Assembly: GCA_017965765.1 (NCBI GenBank)
Contig: JAGCPJ010000044.1
Location: 1 to 56,220, forward strand
Source of the DNA: Bacteroidales bacterium
Lineage (GTDB): Bacteria > Bacteroidota > Bacteroidia > Bacteroidales > F082
Direction of reading: 5' to 3'
Length of the DNA stretch: 56,220 nt
Each line of letters begins with the position of its first letter. Position 1 is the stretch's first letter. Made by a program: the position numbers and the translations under genes. Below the pieces are notes generated by a model. The model was not told where the DNA came from and did no database searches. It worked only from the letters and a program-made list of their open reading frames with translations. Below, piece after piece: positions 32,637 through 40,795 of the stretch.

Positions 32637-34420
32637 TCTAATTTAAGCACAGCGAGGAAGGCTGACTGCGGTACCTCCACATTACCGATTTGGCGCATGC
32701 GTTTCTTACCCGCTTTCTGTTTCTCCAGCAACTTGCGTTTACGGGAGACGTCACCGCCGTAGCACTTGGCCGTCACGTCCTTACGCACCTGGCGCACTGT
32801 CTCACGCGCGATGATCTTGGCACCGATGGCCGCTTGGATGGCGATGTCGAACTGGTGTCTTGGGATCAGCTCTTTCAGCTTCTCGCACATGCGGCGACCG
32901 AAGTCGTAGGCATGGCCGCGGTGGATCAAGGTGGATAGGGCATCGACGGACTCGCCATTAAGCATGATGTCGAGCTTCACCAAGTCGGCGTCCTGATAGC
33001 CGGCGATATGGTAGTCGAACGAGGCGTAGCCCTTGGAGATGGACTTCAGCTTGTCATAGAAGTCGAAGACGATCTCGCTCAGCGGCATCTGGAAAGTCAG
33101 CTCCACACGGTCGGTGGAGAGATAGACCTGGTTCTTGAGCACGCCACGTCTTTCGATGCAGAGCGTCATGATGGGACCGGTGAACTCGTTCTTGGAGATG
33201 ATTTGGGCGATGATAGAGGGTTCCTCAATATGGTCAATCTTGGTCACTTCAGGAAGGCCGCTCGGGTTATGCACTTCGATCATCTCGCCGTCGGTCTTGA
33301 AGCATTTGAACGAGACGTTAGGTACGGTGGTGATCACATCCATGTCAAACTCACGGTCGAGTCGTTCCTGGACGATCTCCATGTGGAGCAGTCCGAGGAA
33401 GCCGCAACGGAAGCCGAATCCCAAGGCTGCTGACGATTCTGGTTCCCAGACCAATGAAGCGTCATTCAGCTGCAGCTTCTCCAGGGAGGCACGGAGTTCC
33501 TCATAGTCATCGGCATCCACGGGATAGATACCCGCAAAGAGCATGGGTTTGACGTTCTCGAAGCCCTCCACGGGTTGGTCGCAAGGGCGTTCAACATGGG
33601 TGATGGTATCGCCGACCTTGACTTCCTTGGAGGTCTTGATGCCCGAGATGATATACCCCACGTTGCCAGCGGACAGTTCGTTCACCGGCACCTGATGCAG
33701 TTGCAGCACGCCAATCTCATCGGCATTGTACTCTTTGCCCGTGGCGAAGAACTTGACCAGGTCGTTGGTGCGCATGGTGCCGTTGACCACTCGGAAATAG
33801 GCGATGATACCCCGGTAGGAGTTGAACACCGAGTCGAAGATCAAGGCTTGCAGCGGTGCCTCAGGATCGCCTTGTGGGGCTGGGATCTTTTCTACGATGG
33901 CATCCAGGATGGCTGGTACGCCTTCGCCCGTCCTGGCGCTGACTTTGAGGATTTCCGAGGGATCGCAGCCAAGCATATCCACGATTTGGTCTTCCACGAT
34001 GTCGATCATGGCGCTATCCATATCGATTTTGTTCATCACTGGGATGATCTCCAGGTCATGTTCCAAAGCCATGTAAAGGTTGGAGATGGTCTGTGCCTGG
34101 ATGCCCTGAGTGGCATCAACGACGAGCAGGGCTCCTTCACAAGCGGCGATGGAGCGGGACACTTCGTAGGAGAAGTCCACGTGGCCAGGGGTGTCAATGA
34201 GGTTCAGGGTGTAGATCTCTCCCTTGTATTCATATTTCATCTGGATGGCGTGGCTTTTGATGGTGATGCCGCGCTCGCGTTCCAGGTCCATGTCGTCGAG
34301 CACTTGGTCAACGAGTTCCTTTTCGCTGACGGTCTTGGTGAGTTCAAGCAGGCGGTCGGCCAAGGTCGATTTGCCGTGGTCGATATGAGCGATGATGCAG
34401 AAGTTTCGGATGTTTTTCAT
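32633..34420 (-). CDS. lepA: Elongation factor 4 (LepA)
   Basis: The 595-aa product starts [19 protein letters not shown] (G1). It carries [14 protein letters not shown] (G3), NKIDMDSA (G4), the EF-G-like domains and the LepA-specific C-terminal domain ([40 protein letters not shown]). LepA is a ribosome-associated GTPase. I use the ATG at 34420, not the TTG three codons up. The -7 box is 6 bp above this ATG, so the mRNA is probably leaderless. Confidence 0.96.
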   Translation of the reverse strand: MKNIRNFCIIAHIDHGKSTLADRLLELTKTVSEKELVDQVLDDMDLERERGITIKSHAIQMKYEYKGEIYTLNLIDTPGHVDFSYEVSRSIAACEGALLVVDATQGIQAQTISNLYMALEHDLEIIPVMNKIDMDSAMIDIVEDQIVDMLGCDPSEILKVSARTGEGVPAILDAIVEKIPAPQGDPEAPLQALIFDSVFNSYRGIIAYFRVVNGTMRTNDLVKFFATGKEYNADEIGVLQLHQVPVNELSAGNVGYIISGIKTSKEVKVGDTITHVERPCDQPVEGFENVKPMLFAGIYPVDADDYEELRASLEKLQLNDASLVWEPESSAALGFGFRCGFLGLLHMEIVQERLDREFDMDVITTVPNVSFKCFKTDGEMIEVHNPSGLPEVTKIDHIEEPSIIAQIISKNEFTGPIMTLCIERRGVLKNQVYLSTDRVELTFQMPLSEIVFDFYDKLKSISKGYASFDYHIAGYQDADLVKLDIMLNGESVDALSTLIHRGHAYDFGRRMCEKLKELIPRHQFDIAIQAAIGAKIIARETVRQVRKDVTAKCYGGDVSRKRKLLEKQKAGKKRMRQIGNVEVPQSAFLAVLKLD

Positions 34421-34426
34421 GGGGTG

Positions 34427-34434
34427 CAAAGATA
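34427..34434 (-). promoter_or_regulatory. -7 box of lepA, almost abutting the start codon
   Basis: Minus-strand TATCTTTG, 6 bp above the ATG. Confidence 0.45.
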
Positions 34435-34467
34435 CAAAAATATCTTAATAGCACAAAGATACGTTTA

Positions 34468-37400
34468 TTATGATTCTATGGGTTGATGCCCCAGATAAAC
34501 CAATCCGAGGTTACCGTCGATGGCGATCTTGTCGCCTTCATGGAGCGGATGTCCGTTGATGGCGCCAAACTCGTCGTCAACATCCACGTCAAGACCGTCG
34601 CAGCTCACCACGCAGACCTTGCCGAGTCGGACGGCGGTGACAGCAGCGTGTGATGTCGCGCCACCGCGAGCGGTGAGCAGGCCGTCGCAGTCGAAGATCA
34701 TGCCGATGTCGTCAGGCACGGTGTCGGGGCGCACCAAAATGATGTTCTCCTCTGGATATTGCTTACGAAGCTCTTCTATTTGGTTGGCGTTGAAGGCGGC
34801 CAAGCCATTCATAGCTCCTCCACCGATGCCCATGCCATGGCCAACTGAAAGTTGGATTCTTTGCGACTGATTCTCGAAAACAAAGGAACTTTCCGTTTTC
34901 CGTTGTCCGTTTTCCGTTGTCTTGAGGTCTTGGTCACGGGTCTGGAGGATATGGAAATCGTCAGGGTTGTCGCTCTCGAAAGTGAATTCGATCTCTTGCG
35001 GGCTGTAGCCGAGTTCTTCCGTGAGTTTCACGGCGGTGTTATAGATCTTCTTATACATGTCAGGCAACAAGGTCTGCATGGAAGGACCCTCGAGACCGGC
35101 CGTCTTGCGTTGGGTCTCCCCTATCGGCAACGGCTTCACGAGGCCGCCCACAATGTCTTCGCCCTGGCTACGGAGGGTAAAGTCGCCATAAAGGTGGACG
35201 CCGGGACGTTCGCGGTTGGGGTTCTGGGTGAACACCACGCCAGTACCCGAGGTGGCGCTACGGTTACCGAAGATCATCTGTTGGACGATGACTGCGGTAC
35301 CCCAGTTCTCGGAGATGCCCAGATGGCGACGGTAGGCCAAGGCACGCTGGGAGTTCCACGACTCGATGACCATGTTGACACATTCGATGAGTTGCTTGAA
35401 CGAGTCCTGTTCAAACTCCACCTGGTGTTCGGCAAGGATGCGTTTGTAGGCCATGGCGATTTCCTTCATCTGTGCCGCCGTGAAGTCGGCTTTCATCACC
35501 ACGTTGTTCTTCTGTTTGTAGGCGTTGATCTCGTCATCGAACACATCCCGTTCGATACCTTTGGCCATGCCCCAGCTCTGGATCAGTCGCCGGTATGAGT
35601 CCCAGATGGCCCATCCCTTGTCGGGGTCCAGCGCTACCGCCTCAGCGATCTCGTCGTTCAGACCAACGTTAAGGAGGGTATCCATGGCTCCAGGCATGGA
35701 GATGGCGGTACCTGAGCGCACCGAGAGCAGCAACGGATTCTTCGGGTCTCCAAACCGGCGCTTGGTAATCTCCTCCAATCCACCGATGAACCTGCGGATC
35801 ATGCCATGGATCTCGGAACGCAGTTCGGGGATGGTGTTGATGGTCTCGTTGCGGCGGAAGGTCTCCGTGGTAATCACAAAGCCTGGAGGCACCGGAAGGC
35901 CGTTCAGATAGAGGTTCTTCAGATGATAGGCCTTGTTGCCGATGAACACCTGGTTGTCCATCTTTGGTGTAGGTTTCCAGAAGGGGCTGATCAGCATATC
36001 CGAGTTATAGGTCATGATGTCGTTGATCAGTTTCTCGTCAAGGTCGGCAGCCATACCTCTTAATGATTTCAAGATACGGGCAATGAAGTTGTCCAGAGGC
36101 TGCATCAGGAAGGCATCGGAAAGCAGGTCGCGGTGGAACTCCTCGGACTTACGGCTGATCAGCGCGAAAGTCTCCTTTTCGTCGAGTCTGCCCTCGGGAT
36201 CGAAGAGTTGGGGAACAACGACCTTCAGCGGGTACTCGTACGACTTCAAGAAATAGCTGATGACGATGCGTTTGACATCTTCAGAGATAAACTGGAAGAT
36301 GTTGATATACTGGTCGAAAGAGAAGCTTCGCGAGGTCAAGGCGTACTTGAGCATCTTGAGCTTCGAGTTGAGGCTTTGGTTGGTGATGCCGTCGAGTTCC
36401 AAGCCTTCGCGGAAGTATTCCAAGATGTCGTAGATCTGTTCCAAGGTGCGGGCAGAGATGTACTCCAGGTTGATGCTTTGCACCACCTGTTCCATCAGTT
36501 GGGTAGCCACACGTTCCAGGCGGAAGGTCAAGCCCATGGCCTCGAATTTGTTCTCGCGGTAGGTGCCATACATCGAAGGAATGCCGATGGCGATATGCCG
36601 TTTATGGTAAATATTCTCCCAGCCTTCGCTTTCCTCGGGGTTGAAGATGATCTCCTTGAGTTTCTCCATGAAGGAGTAGATGAGCTTTAGCGACTTGCCG
36701 ACTTCCTTGTTTTTATAGGCTTTCTCAAAAGCATCGATGTCCTTGTCGGCAAGGAAGGGATAGTTTCGCAAGGAGTTGAAGATGTTGACGCTTTCGAAGG
36801 AGTATTTCTCACGAAGGAAGGCATAGAGGTCCTTGATATCCATGAGGCGTGCATGTTCGCGATCGCCGATGGCCTGATCCAGTCCCAGTTTTTCCACGGC
36901 CCGGACGATGAGTTTGTCGAAGTCGTCGCGCGAGAGCATGAGCAGGTCCTCTGGGTCGAGGCAGCTGATTTCGCTCATCGTGACGGTGATGTCATGCACA
37001 TAGGTAAACCACTGGCTGTTGACATCGATGCTGTCATACACGTTGTTTGGGAGGATGGGCCTTAGGTTCTCCTTGATGCCATCACTCCAGAACTGGTAAA
37101 CATTAAAAGTCAACCCTATAAGGGTGTTATTGCTTTCCGTATGTACCTGTTTGCGCAGGAAGTGCACCAGTTTGTCTTCACGGCCTGAGATCTCGTCCAT
37201 GTTGGTGGTGACGTTGCGGATCTCGCCCTCGGCGCCGATTTCGTTGAAATAGACGGGGAAGATACGGGTGAGTTGTTTCACCTTCTTATAATAAGGGCTG
37301 ATGTTGGAGTTGAGGATCTTGGTGATCTCACGTTGGAAGAGGTCCGTGTCGCTAAGGAAGATACCGCCCAGTTTCAGGTTCACGATGAGTGCGGAGAGCA

Positions 37401-38607
37401 GTTTCTCCATGGGGAACTTGGAGTGTTCGATGAGTTCGAGCCACACCCGAATGTTTTTGATGTGGTTCTCATCCACAGAGAGTTGCCAATCTTCATCTAC
37501 GAACACCTTCCCAGGGGTGACGAAGCCGAAGTTGATCAATTTCTTTTCGAAGTAGTTGACGATTTCCTTTTGTTCCGTCTGGTCGATGTCAATGATTTTG
37601 AGGCCGAGGGTCAGTTGGAAGTCAAGCACGGCGGACATGTAGTCGCCTCGCAGTTCTTGGGCAAGGTCGAAGATGGTGTCGATGAAGGGTACGATCTGGT
37701 CCTGTGGCATCTCATCCACGGCTTCGCGGAGCATCTTGTTCATGTTCCAGATCAGGCGTTCGCGCTGGCTCTCCATGCCGGGCAGGTGCAACAGGTAGAA
37801 TACGTAGTGGAATTTGGTGATGAAATGCGGGAAGGTCTCTTCCGACTTGGTGAAGCGAGCGGCAATCTGGTCGAAAACCGGCATCTCCGTTAGTTGTTCC
37901 CAGGAGTTGGAAGCTTCCAGAGCTGCATTCAATTGATCAAAGTACGGCTTGCCTATGGTAATTAACAGCATCGTCTTTTCTTCCTCATTCACAAGACTTT
38001 GCTTCTCTTCGATCCAGCCTTCCACCTGGGTAGTATCGCGCCAATAGCGGTAAGTCTCTTTCAGGATCGTTCTCACCAGATCCATGGCTTGCAGACTGTA
38101 TTGCTCGTCACGTGCCACTTGATCGAGATAACGGATGGCATATTTGGAGGCGAGGATGTAGCTGTCACGATTCGACTCAAACTTATCGTTGAGGTCATCG
38201 AAAACCACATCGATCAAGTGTTGGTGTTTCGGAGACTTCGCATACACGGTTTGGACAAATTCCAACAAGGTGTTCACGATGCCGAGCCTTAGTTTCCTAG
38301 GCACTTCAGGATTCAACAGGCTGTGCATCATCCCGATAGGGATCGTCAACGCATCGGCAGGCACATCGTCACGGGTATAAAACCAAAGGTCATCCATTAG
38401 GATTTTACGAAGTTCTTCGGTGACGAAAGTATGGTTCGACATCGGGTGATGGTATTCAGTTATACAATCCTTCGCCCGTTTGTTGATGCCGAAATACTTG
38501 GCCGACAGGTTGATGAATTGTTGATGCTCTTCAGGGATGAAGATATCTTTGTATCTGGTTTGTTCAAGGTTGGCCTCGAGAGCCTGTGATTTGAAGGGTT
38601 CGTTCAT
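34468..38607 (-). CDS. Very large dikinase-like protein (PEP/pyruvate-binding and phosphohistidine domains)
   Basis: The 1379-aa product starts at 38607 (TAATG overlap with the acyltransferase stop; the frame is open further up by chance). Residues 1 to about 870 form a long mostly helical region I cannot assign. From about 885 comes the PPDK/PEP-synthase ATP-binding domain (VFIGNKAYHLKNLYLNGLP, VPPGFVITTETF, LLLSVRSGTAISMPGAMDT). A phosphohistidine domain ends the protein (TARGGATSHAAVTAVRLGKV, His1320). The C-terminal PEP-binding TIM barrel of PPDK is absent. The layout (large N-terminus, ATP-grasp, His domain) recalls glucan, water dikinases in outline only. A heptamer insertion (about residues 1229-1240) separates the two catalytic domains. 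Confidence 0.8.
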   Translation of the reverse strand: MNEPFKSQALEANLEQTRYKDIFIPEEHQQFINLSAKYFGINKRAKDCITEYHHPMSNHTFVTEELRKILMDDLWFYTRDDVPADALTIPIGMMHSLLNPEVPRKLRLGIVNTLLEFVQTVYAKSPKHQHLIDVVFDDLNDKFESNRDSYILASKYAIRYLDQVARDEQYSLQAMDLVRTILKETYRYWRDTTQVEGWIEEKQSLVNEEEKTMLLITIGKPYFDQLNAALEASNSWEQLTEMPVFDQIAARFTKSEETFPHFITKFHYVFYLLHLPGMESQRERLIWNMNKMLREAVDEMPQDQIVPFIDTIFDLAQELRGDYMSAVLDFQLTLGLKIIDIDQTEQKEIVNYFEKKLINFGFVTPGKVFVDEDWQLSVDENHIKNIRVWLELIEHSKFPMEKLLSALIVNLKLGGIFLSDTDLFQREITKILNSNISPYYKKVKQLTRIFPVYFNEIGAEGEIRNVTTNMDEISGREDKLVHFLRKQVHTESNNTLIGLTFNVYQFWSDGIKENLRPILPNNVYDSIDVNSQWFTYVHDITVTMSEISCLDPEDLLMLSRDDFDKLIVRAVEKLGLDQAIGDREHARLMDIKDLYAFLREKYSFESVNIFNSLRNYPFLADKDIDAFEKAYKNKEVGKSLKLIYSFMEKLKEIIFNPEESEGWENIYHKRHIAIGIPSMYGTYRENKFEAMGLTFRLERVATQLMEQVVQSINLEYISARTLEQIYDILEYFREGLELDGITNQSLNSKLKMLKYALTSRSFSFDQYINIFQFISEDVKRIVISYFLKSYEYPLKVVVPQLFDPEGRLDEKETFALISRKSEEFHRDLLSDAFLMQPLDNFIARILKSLRGMAADLDEKLINDIMTYNSDMLISPFWKPTPKMDNQVFIGNKAYHLKNLYLNGLPVPPGFVITTETFRRNETINTIPELRSEIHGMIRRFIGGLEEITKRRFGDPKNPLLLSVRSGTAISMPGAMDTLLNVGLNDEIAEAVALDPDKGWAIWDSYRRLIQSWGMAKGIERDVFDDEINAYKQKNNVVMKADFTAAQMKEIAMAYKRILAEHQVEFEQDSFKQLIECVNMVIESWNSQRALAYRRHLGISENWGTAVIVQQMIFGNRSATSGTGVVFTQNPNRERPGVHLYGDFTLRSQGEDIVGGLVKPLPIGETQRKTAGLEGPSMQTLLPDMYKKIYNTAVKLTEELGYSPQEIEFTFESDNPDDFHILQTRDQDLKTTENGQRKTESSFVFENQSQRIQLSVGHGMGIGGGAMNGLAAFNANQIEELRKQYPEENIILVRPDTVPDDIGMIFDCDGLLTARGGATSHAAVTAVRLGKVCVVSCDGLDVDVDDEFGAINGHPLHEGDKIAIDGNLGLVYLGHQPIES
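34889..34923. repeat. Heptamer repeat inside the dikinase-like gene
   Basis: CTTTCCG, TTTTCCG, TTGTCCG, TTTTCCG, TTGTCTT; read in frame on the minus strand as KTTENGQRKTE. Confidence 0.87.
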
Positions 38608-39623
38608 TACTCCACAATATGTTTCACAAAAGGTATTTTTCTTATCAATTTCGTTGTATAAAGGCTTAAGACAAAGGTGAGCAGGCAGATCAGCAGGGAG
38701 GTTAAAACGTGGTTGGTCAGGTTTCTGATCACATCTTTGTAAAGCACCATCAGCCACAGATCATGCGTCAGATAGACGCCGAACAAGTCATACCGCACGA
38801 ATTCAAGCAATCGCTGGGTTCCGGTTCCGATGTGACACGAGTTTTCTTTCACGAAGACAAACAAGGCCATGGACATCATCGCCACATGCAAACTCAAGAA
38901 GGCGTAGAACTTCTCGTTGAAGGCGCCAGTATAGACCGACAATCCGATGCTTCCGCCAATCGTAGCCAGCGCGCCGATGATGCCGAGAAGATAGATGACG
39001 ATCCTTTGGCGTTTAGAAGTTTCAAGGATGGAGAGAAAATACCCTAACAAGAAGTAGCCAGCATATCCAACGATGGTGTTCATGGCGAACAGTGGTGTGA
39101 ACTGCTTGATTTCTTTGACCATGGCAAAGCTGCATGCAAGATAGCAGAGCCAGATCACCAAGGCATAACGAAGCAATTTCTCATTCGCCGCAATGGGTCG
39201 CAGCAGTGGAATCAGCAAGAAAACCCCGGCCAACATGGGAAGGAACCACAGATGATAATGCGGGGCGATCCATTCCGCTTGGAAGGGTTCTTTTTTGATG
39301 AAGCACCAAACGGTCAAAATGGCCAAGGCATAGATCAGCCACCAGGCGGCGTAAGCCAGCAACAATCTTGGGATCTTTTTTTTCAGCACCAAGCCCATTG
39401 TAATCTCCTTTTGCGGGTCAAGGTACAATGCGCCACTGATCATCACGAAAACAGGCACTGCCCAACGGACCAGGCTTCCACCAACCACTGCTACATACCA
39501 GTTAAATTGCATAAACGATAAGGGCAATACATCTGCGATGATATGGATGAGGATTACCGCAAAGGTTGCAAGCAAACGAAGGATGTCGAGATAGGCGATG
39601 CGTTGGTTAGTGCTTTGTAGCAT
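38607..39623 (-). CDS. Acyltransferase family 3 membrane protein
   Basis: The 338-aa product has about ten hydrophobic segments and the acyltransferase-3 opening RIAYLDILRLLATFAVILIH with the His of that family. Later motifs (VFVMISGALYLDP, HYHLWFLPMLAG) also match. Such enzymes O-acetylate or O-acylate surface glycans in the inner membrane. Its stop overlaps the start of the dikinase-like gene (TAATG). Since both come from one transcript, a shared carbohydrate substrate is possible but unproven. A -7 box lies 20 bp upstream. Confidence 0.88.
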   Translation of the reverse strand: MLQSTNQRIAYLDILRLLATFAVILIHIIADVLPLSFMQFNWYVAVVGGSLVRWAVPVFVMISGALYLDPQKEITMGLVLKKKIPRLLLAYAAWWLIYALAILTVWCFIKKEPFQAEWIAPHYHLWFLPMLAGVFLLIPLLRPIAANEKLLRYALVIWLCYLACSFAMVKEIKQFTPLFAMNTIVGYAGYFLLGYFLSILETSKRQRIVIYLLGIIGALATIGGSIGLSVYTGAFNEKFYAFLSLHVAMMSMALFVFVKENSCHIGTGTQRLLEFVRYDLFGVYLTHDLWLMVLYKDVIRNLTNHVLTSLLICLLTFVLSLYTTKLIRKIPFVKHIVE

Positions 39624-39643
39624 TTCATTCTCAAATTACGATG

Positions 39644-39651
39644 CAAAAATA
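39644..39651 (-). promoter_or_regulatory. -7 box of the acyltransferase-dikinase operon
   Basis: Minus-strand TATTTTTG, 20 bp above the ATG at 39623. Confidence 0.45.
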
Positions 39652-39664
39652 CAAAAAATAGCTT

Positions 39665-39692
39665 TTTGTTTTCCACAGAAACCGTATCTTTG
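39665..39692 (+). promoter_or_regulatory. Promoter of gapA
   Basis: TATCTTTG (39685-39692) with TTTG (39665-39668) upstream (spacer 16, slightly short). Confidence 0.5.
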
Positions 39693-39735
39693 CAATTTGA
39701 ATCAAAGGTAAAATTCACAAAAATAACTCACTGAA

Positions 39736-40743
39736 ATGGAAAAGATTAAAGTAGGTATCAATGGTTTCGGCCGTATCGGCCGCAACGTGTTCCGCATCAT
39801 CTGCGAACGTCCGAATCTGGAAATCGTGGGCGTCAATGACCTGACAAGCACCAAGGTGCTGGCCCACCTGTTGAAATACGACTCCACCCAGGGCAAGTTC
39901 CCCGGCACGGTGGAATATGACGAGACTGCGTTGATCGTCAACGGCCAGCGTATCCCTGTCACTGCTGAGCGCTCTCCGCTGAACATCAAGTGGGGCAAGA
40001 CTCCCGATGTGGTAGTTGAGTCCACTGGCGTGTTCCGTTCCAAGGAAAGCAGCAAGGGCGGCTATGGTGACCACCTGAAAAACGGCGCCAAGAAGGTGAT
40101 TTTGTCTGCTCCTTCCAAGGATGCCATCGACGCCACCATCGTGGTCGGCGTGAACAACCATGAGCTCACCGACGACGTGGAATGCGTGAGCAACGCCTCC
40201 TGCACCACCAACTGCCTGGCTCCTGTGGCCAAGGTGTTGAACGACCGTTTCGGCATTGAGCAGGGTTACATCACCACCATCCACAGCTACACCAACGACC
40301 AGGTGATTTTGGATGGCCCGCACAGCGACCTGCGCCGTGCCCGTTCTGCCGCCATGTCACAGATCCCCACCACCACCGGCGCTGCCAAGGCTGTGGGCAT
40401 CGTGATTCCCGACCTCAACGGCAAGCTTGACGGCATCGCTGTCCGCGTTCCTACGCCCACCGGTTCATTGGTTGACCTGGTCTGCACGCTGAAGACCGAA
40501 GCCACCAAGGAAGAGATCAATGCCGCCATGAAGGAGGCCGCTGAAGGCCCGATGAAGGGTGTGCTCGAATACACTGAGGACCCGATCGTGAGCTGCGACG
40601 TCATCCACAATCCCCACAGCAGCATCTTCGATGCCCAAAGCACCATGGTGATGGGTAAGATGGTGAAAATCATGTCGTGGTACGATAATGAATGGGGTTA
40701 CTCCAACAGAATGGTCGATCTCATCGAGATGATGAAGTACTGA
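39736..40743 (+). CDS. gapA: Glyceraldehyde-3-phosphate dehydrogenase, type I
   Basis: The 335-aa product has the NAD-binding opening KVGINGFGRIGRNVFR, the active-site SNASCTTNCLAPVAKVL and the C-terminal WYDNEWGYSNRMVDL. It catalyses the NAD-dependent oxidation of glyceraldehyde-3-phosphate in glycolysis. Codon use is strongly biased to C-ending codons, as for an abundant protein. It is a single-gene unit with its own promoter and a terminator made of heptamer repeats. Confidence 0.97.
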   Translation: MEKIKVGINGFGRIGRNVFRIICERPNLEIVGVNDLTSTKVLAHLLKYDSTQGKFPGTVEYDETALIVNGQRIPVTAERSPLNIKWGKTPDVVVESTGVFRSKESSKGGYGDHLKNGAKKVILSAPSKDAIDATIVVGVNNHELTDDVECVSNASCTTNCLAPVAKVLNDRFGIEQGYITTIHSYTNDQVILDGPHSDLRRARSAAMSQIPTTTGAAKAVGIVIPDLNGKLDGIAVRVPTPTGSLVDLVCTLKTEATKEEINAAMKEAAEGPMKGVLEYTEDPIVSCDVIHNPHSSIFDAQSTMVMGKMVKIMSWYDNEWGYSNRMVDLIEMMKY

Positions 40744-40748
40744 TTTTT

Positions 40749-40776
40749 AGAAGTCAGAAGAAAGAAGTCAGAAGAG
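40749..40776. repeat. Heptamer repeat after gapA
   Basis: AGAAGTC, AGAAGAA, AGAAGTC, AGAAGAG in direct succession. The last two form the left arm of the following terminator. Confidence 0.85.
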
Positions 40777-40795
40777 ATTCTGGCTTCTTTTTTTA
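40762..40795 (+). terminator. gapA terminator built from the heptamer repeat
   Basis: Arms AAGAAGTCAGAA (40762-40773) and TTCTGGCTTCTT (40778-40789) pair with one mismatch around GAGA and run into seven Ts. It works in the plus direction; the minus side lacks a T run. Confidence 0.75.

Noticed and set aside
34468-38607. Call as pyruvate phosphate dikinase (ppdK)
   Set aside because: The C-terminal PEP-binding TIM barrel is missing and the N-terminal 870 residues are foreign to PPDK.
38608-38757. Longer N-terminus for the dikinase-like protein
   Set aside because: The extra 50 codons overlap the acyltransferase C-terminus and lack protein-like composition. The ATG at 38607 is coupled to the acyltransferase stop.
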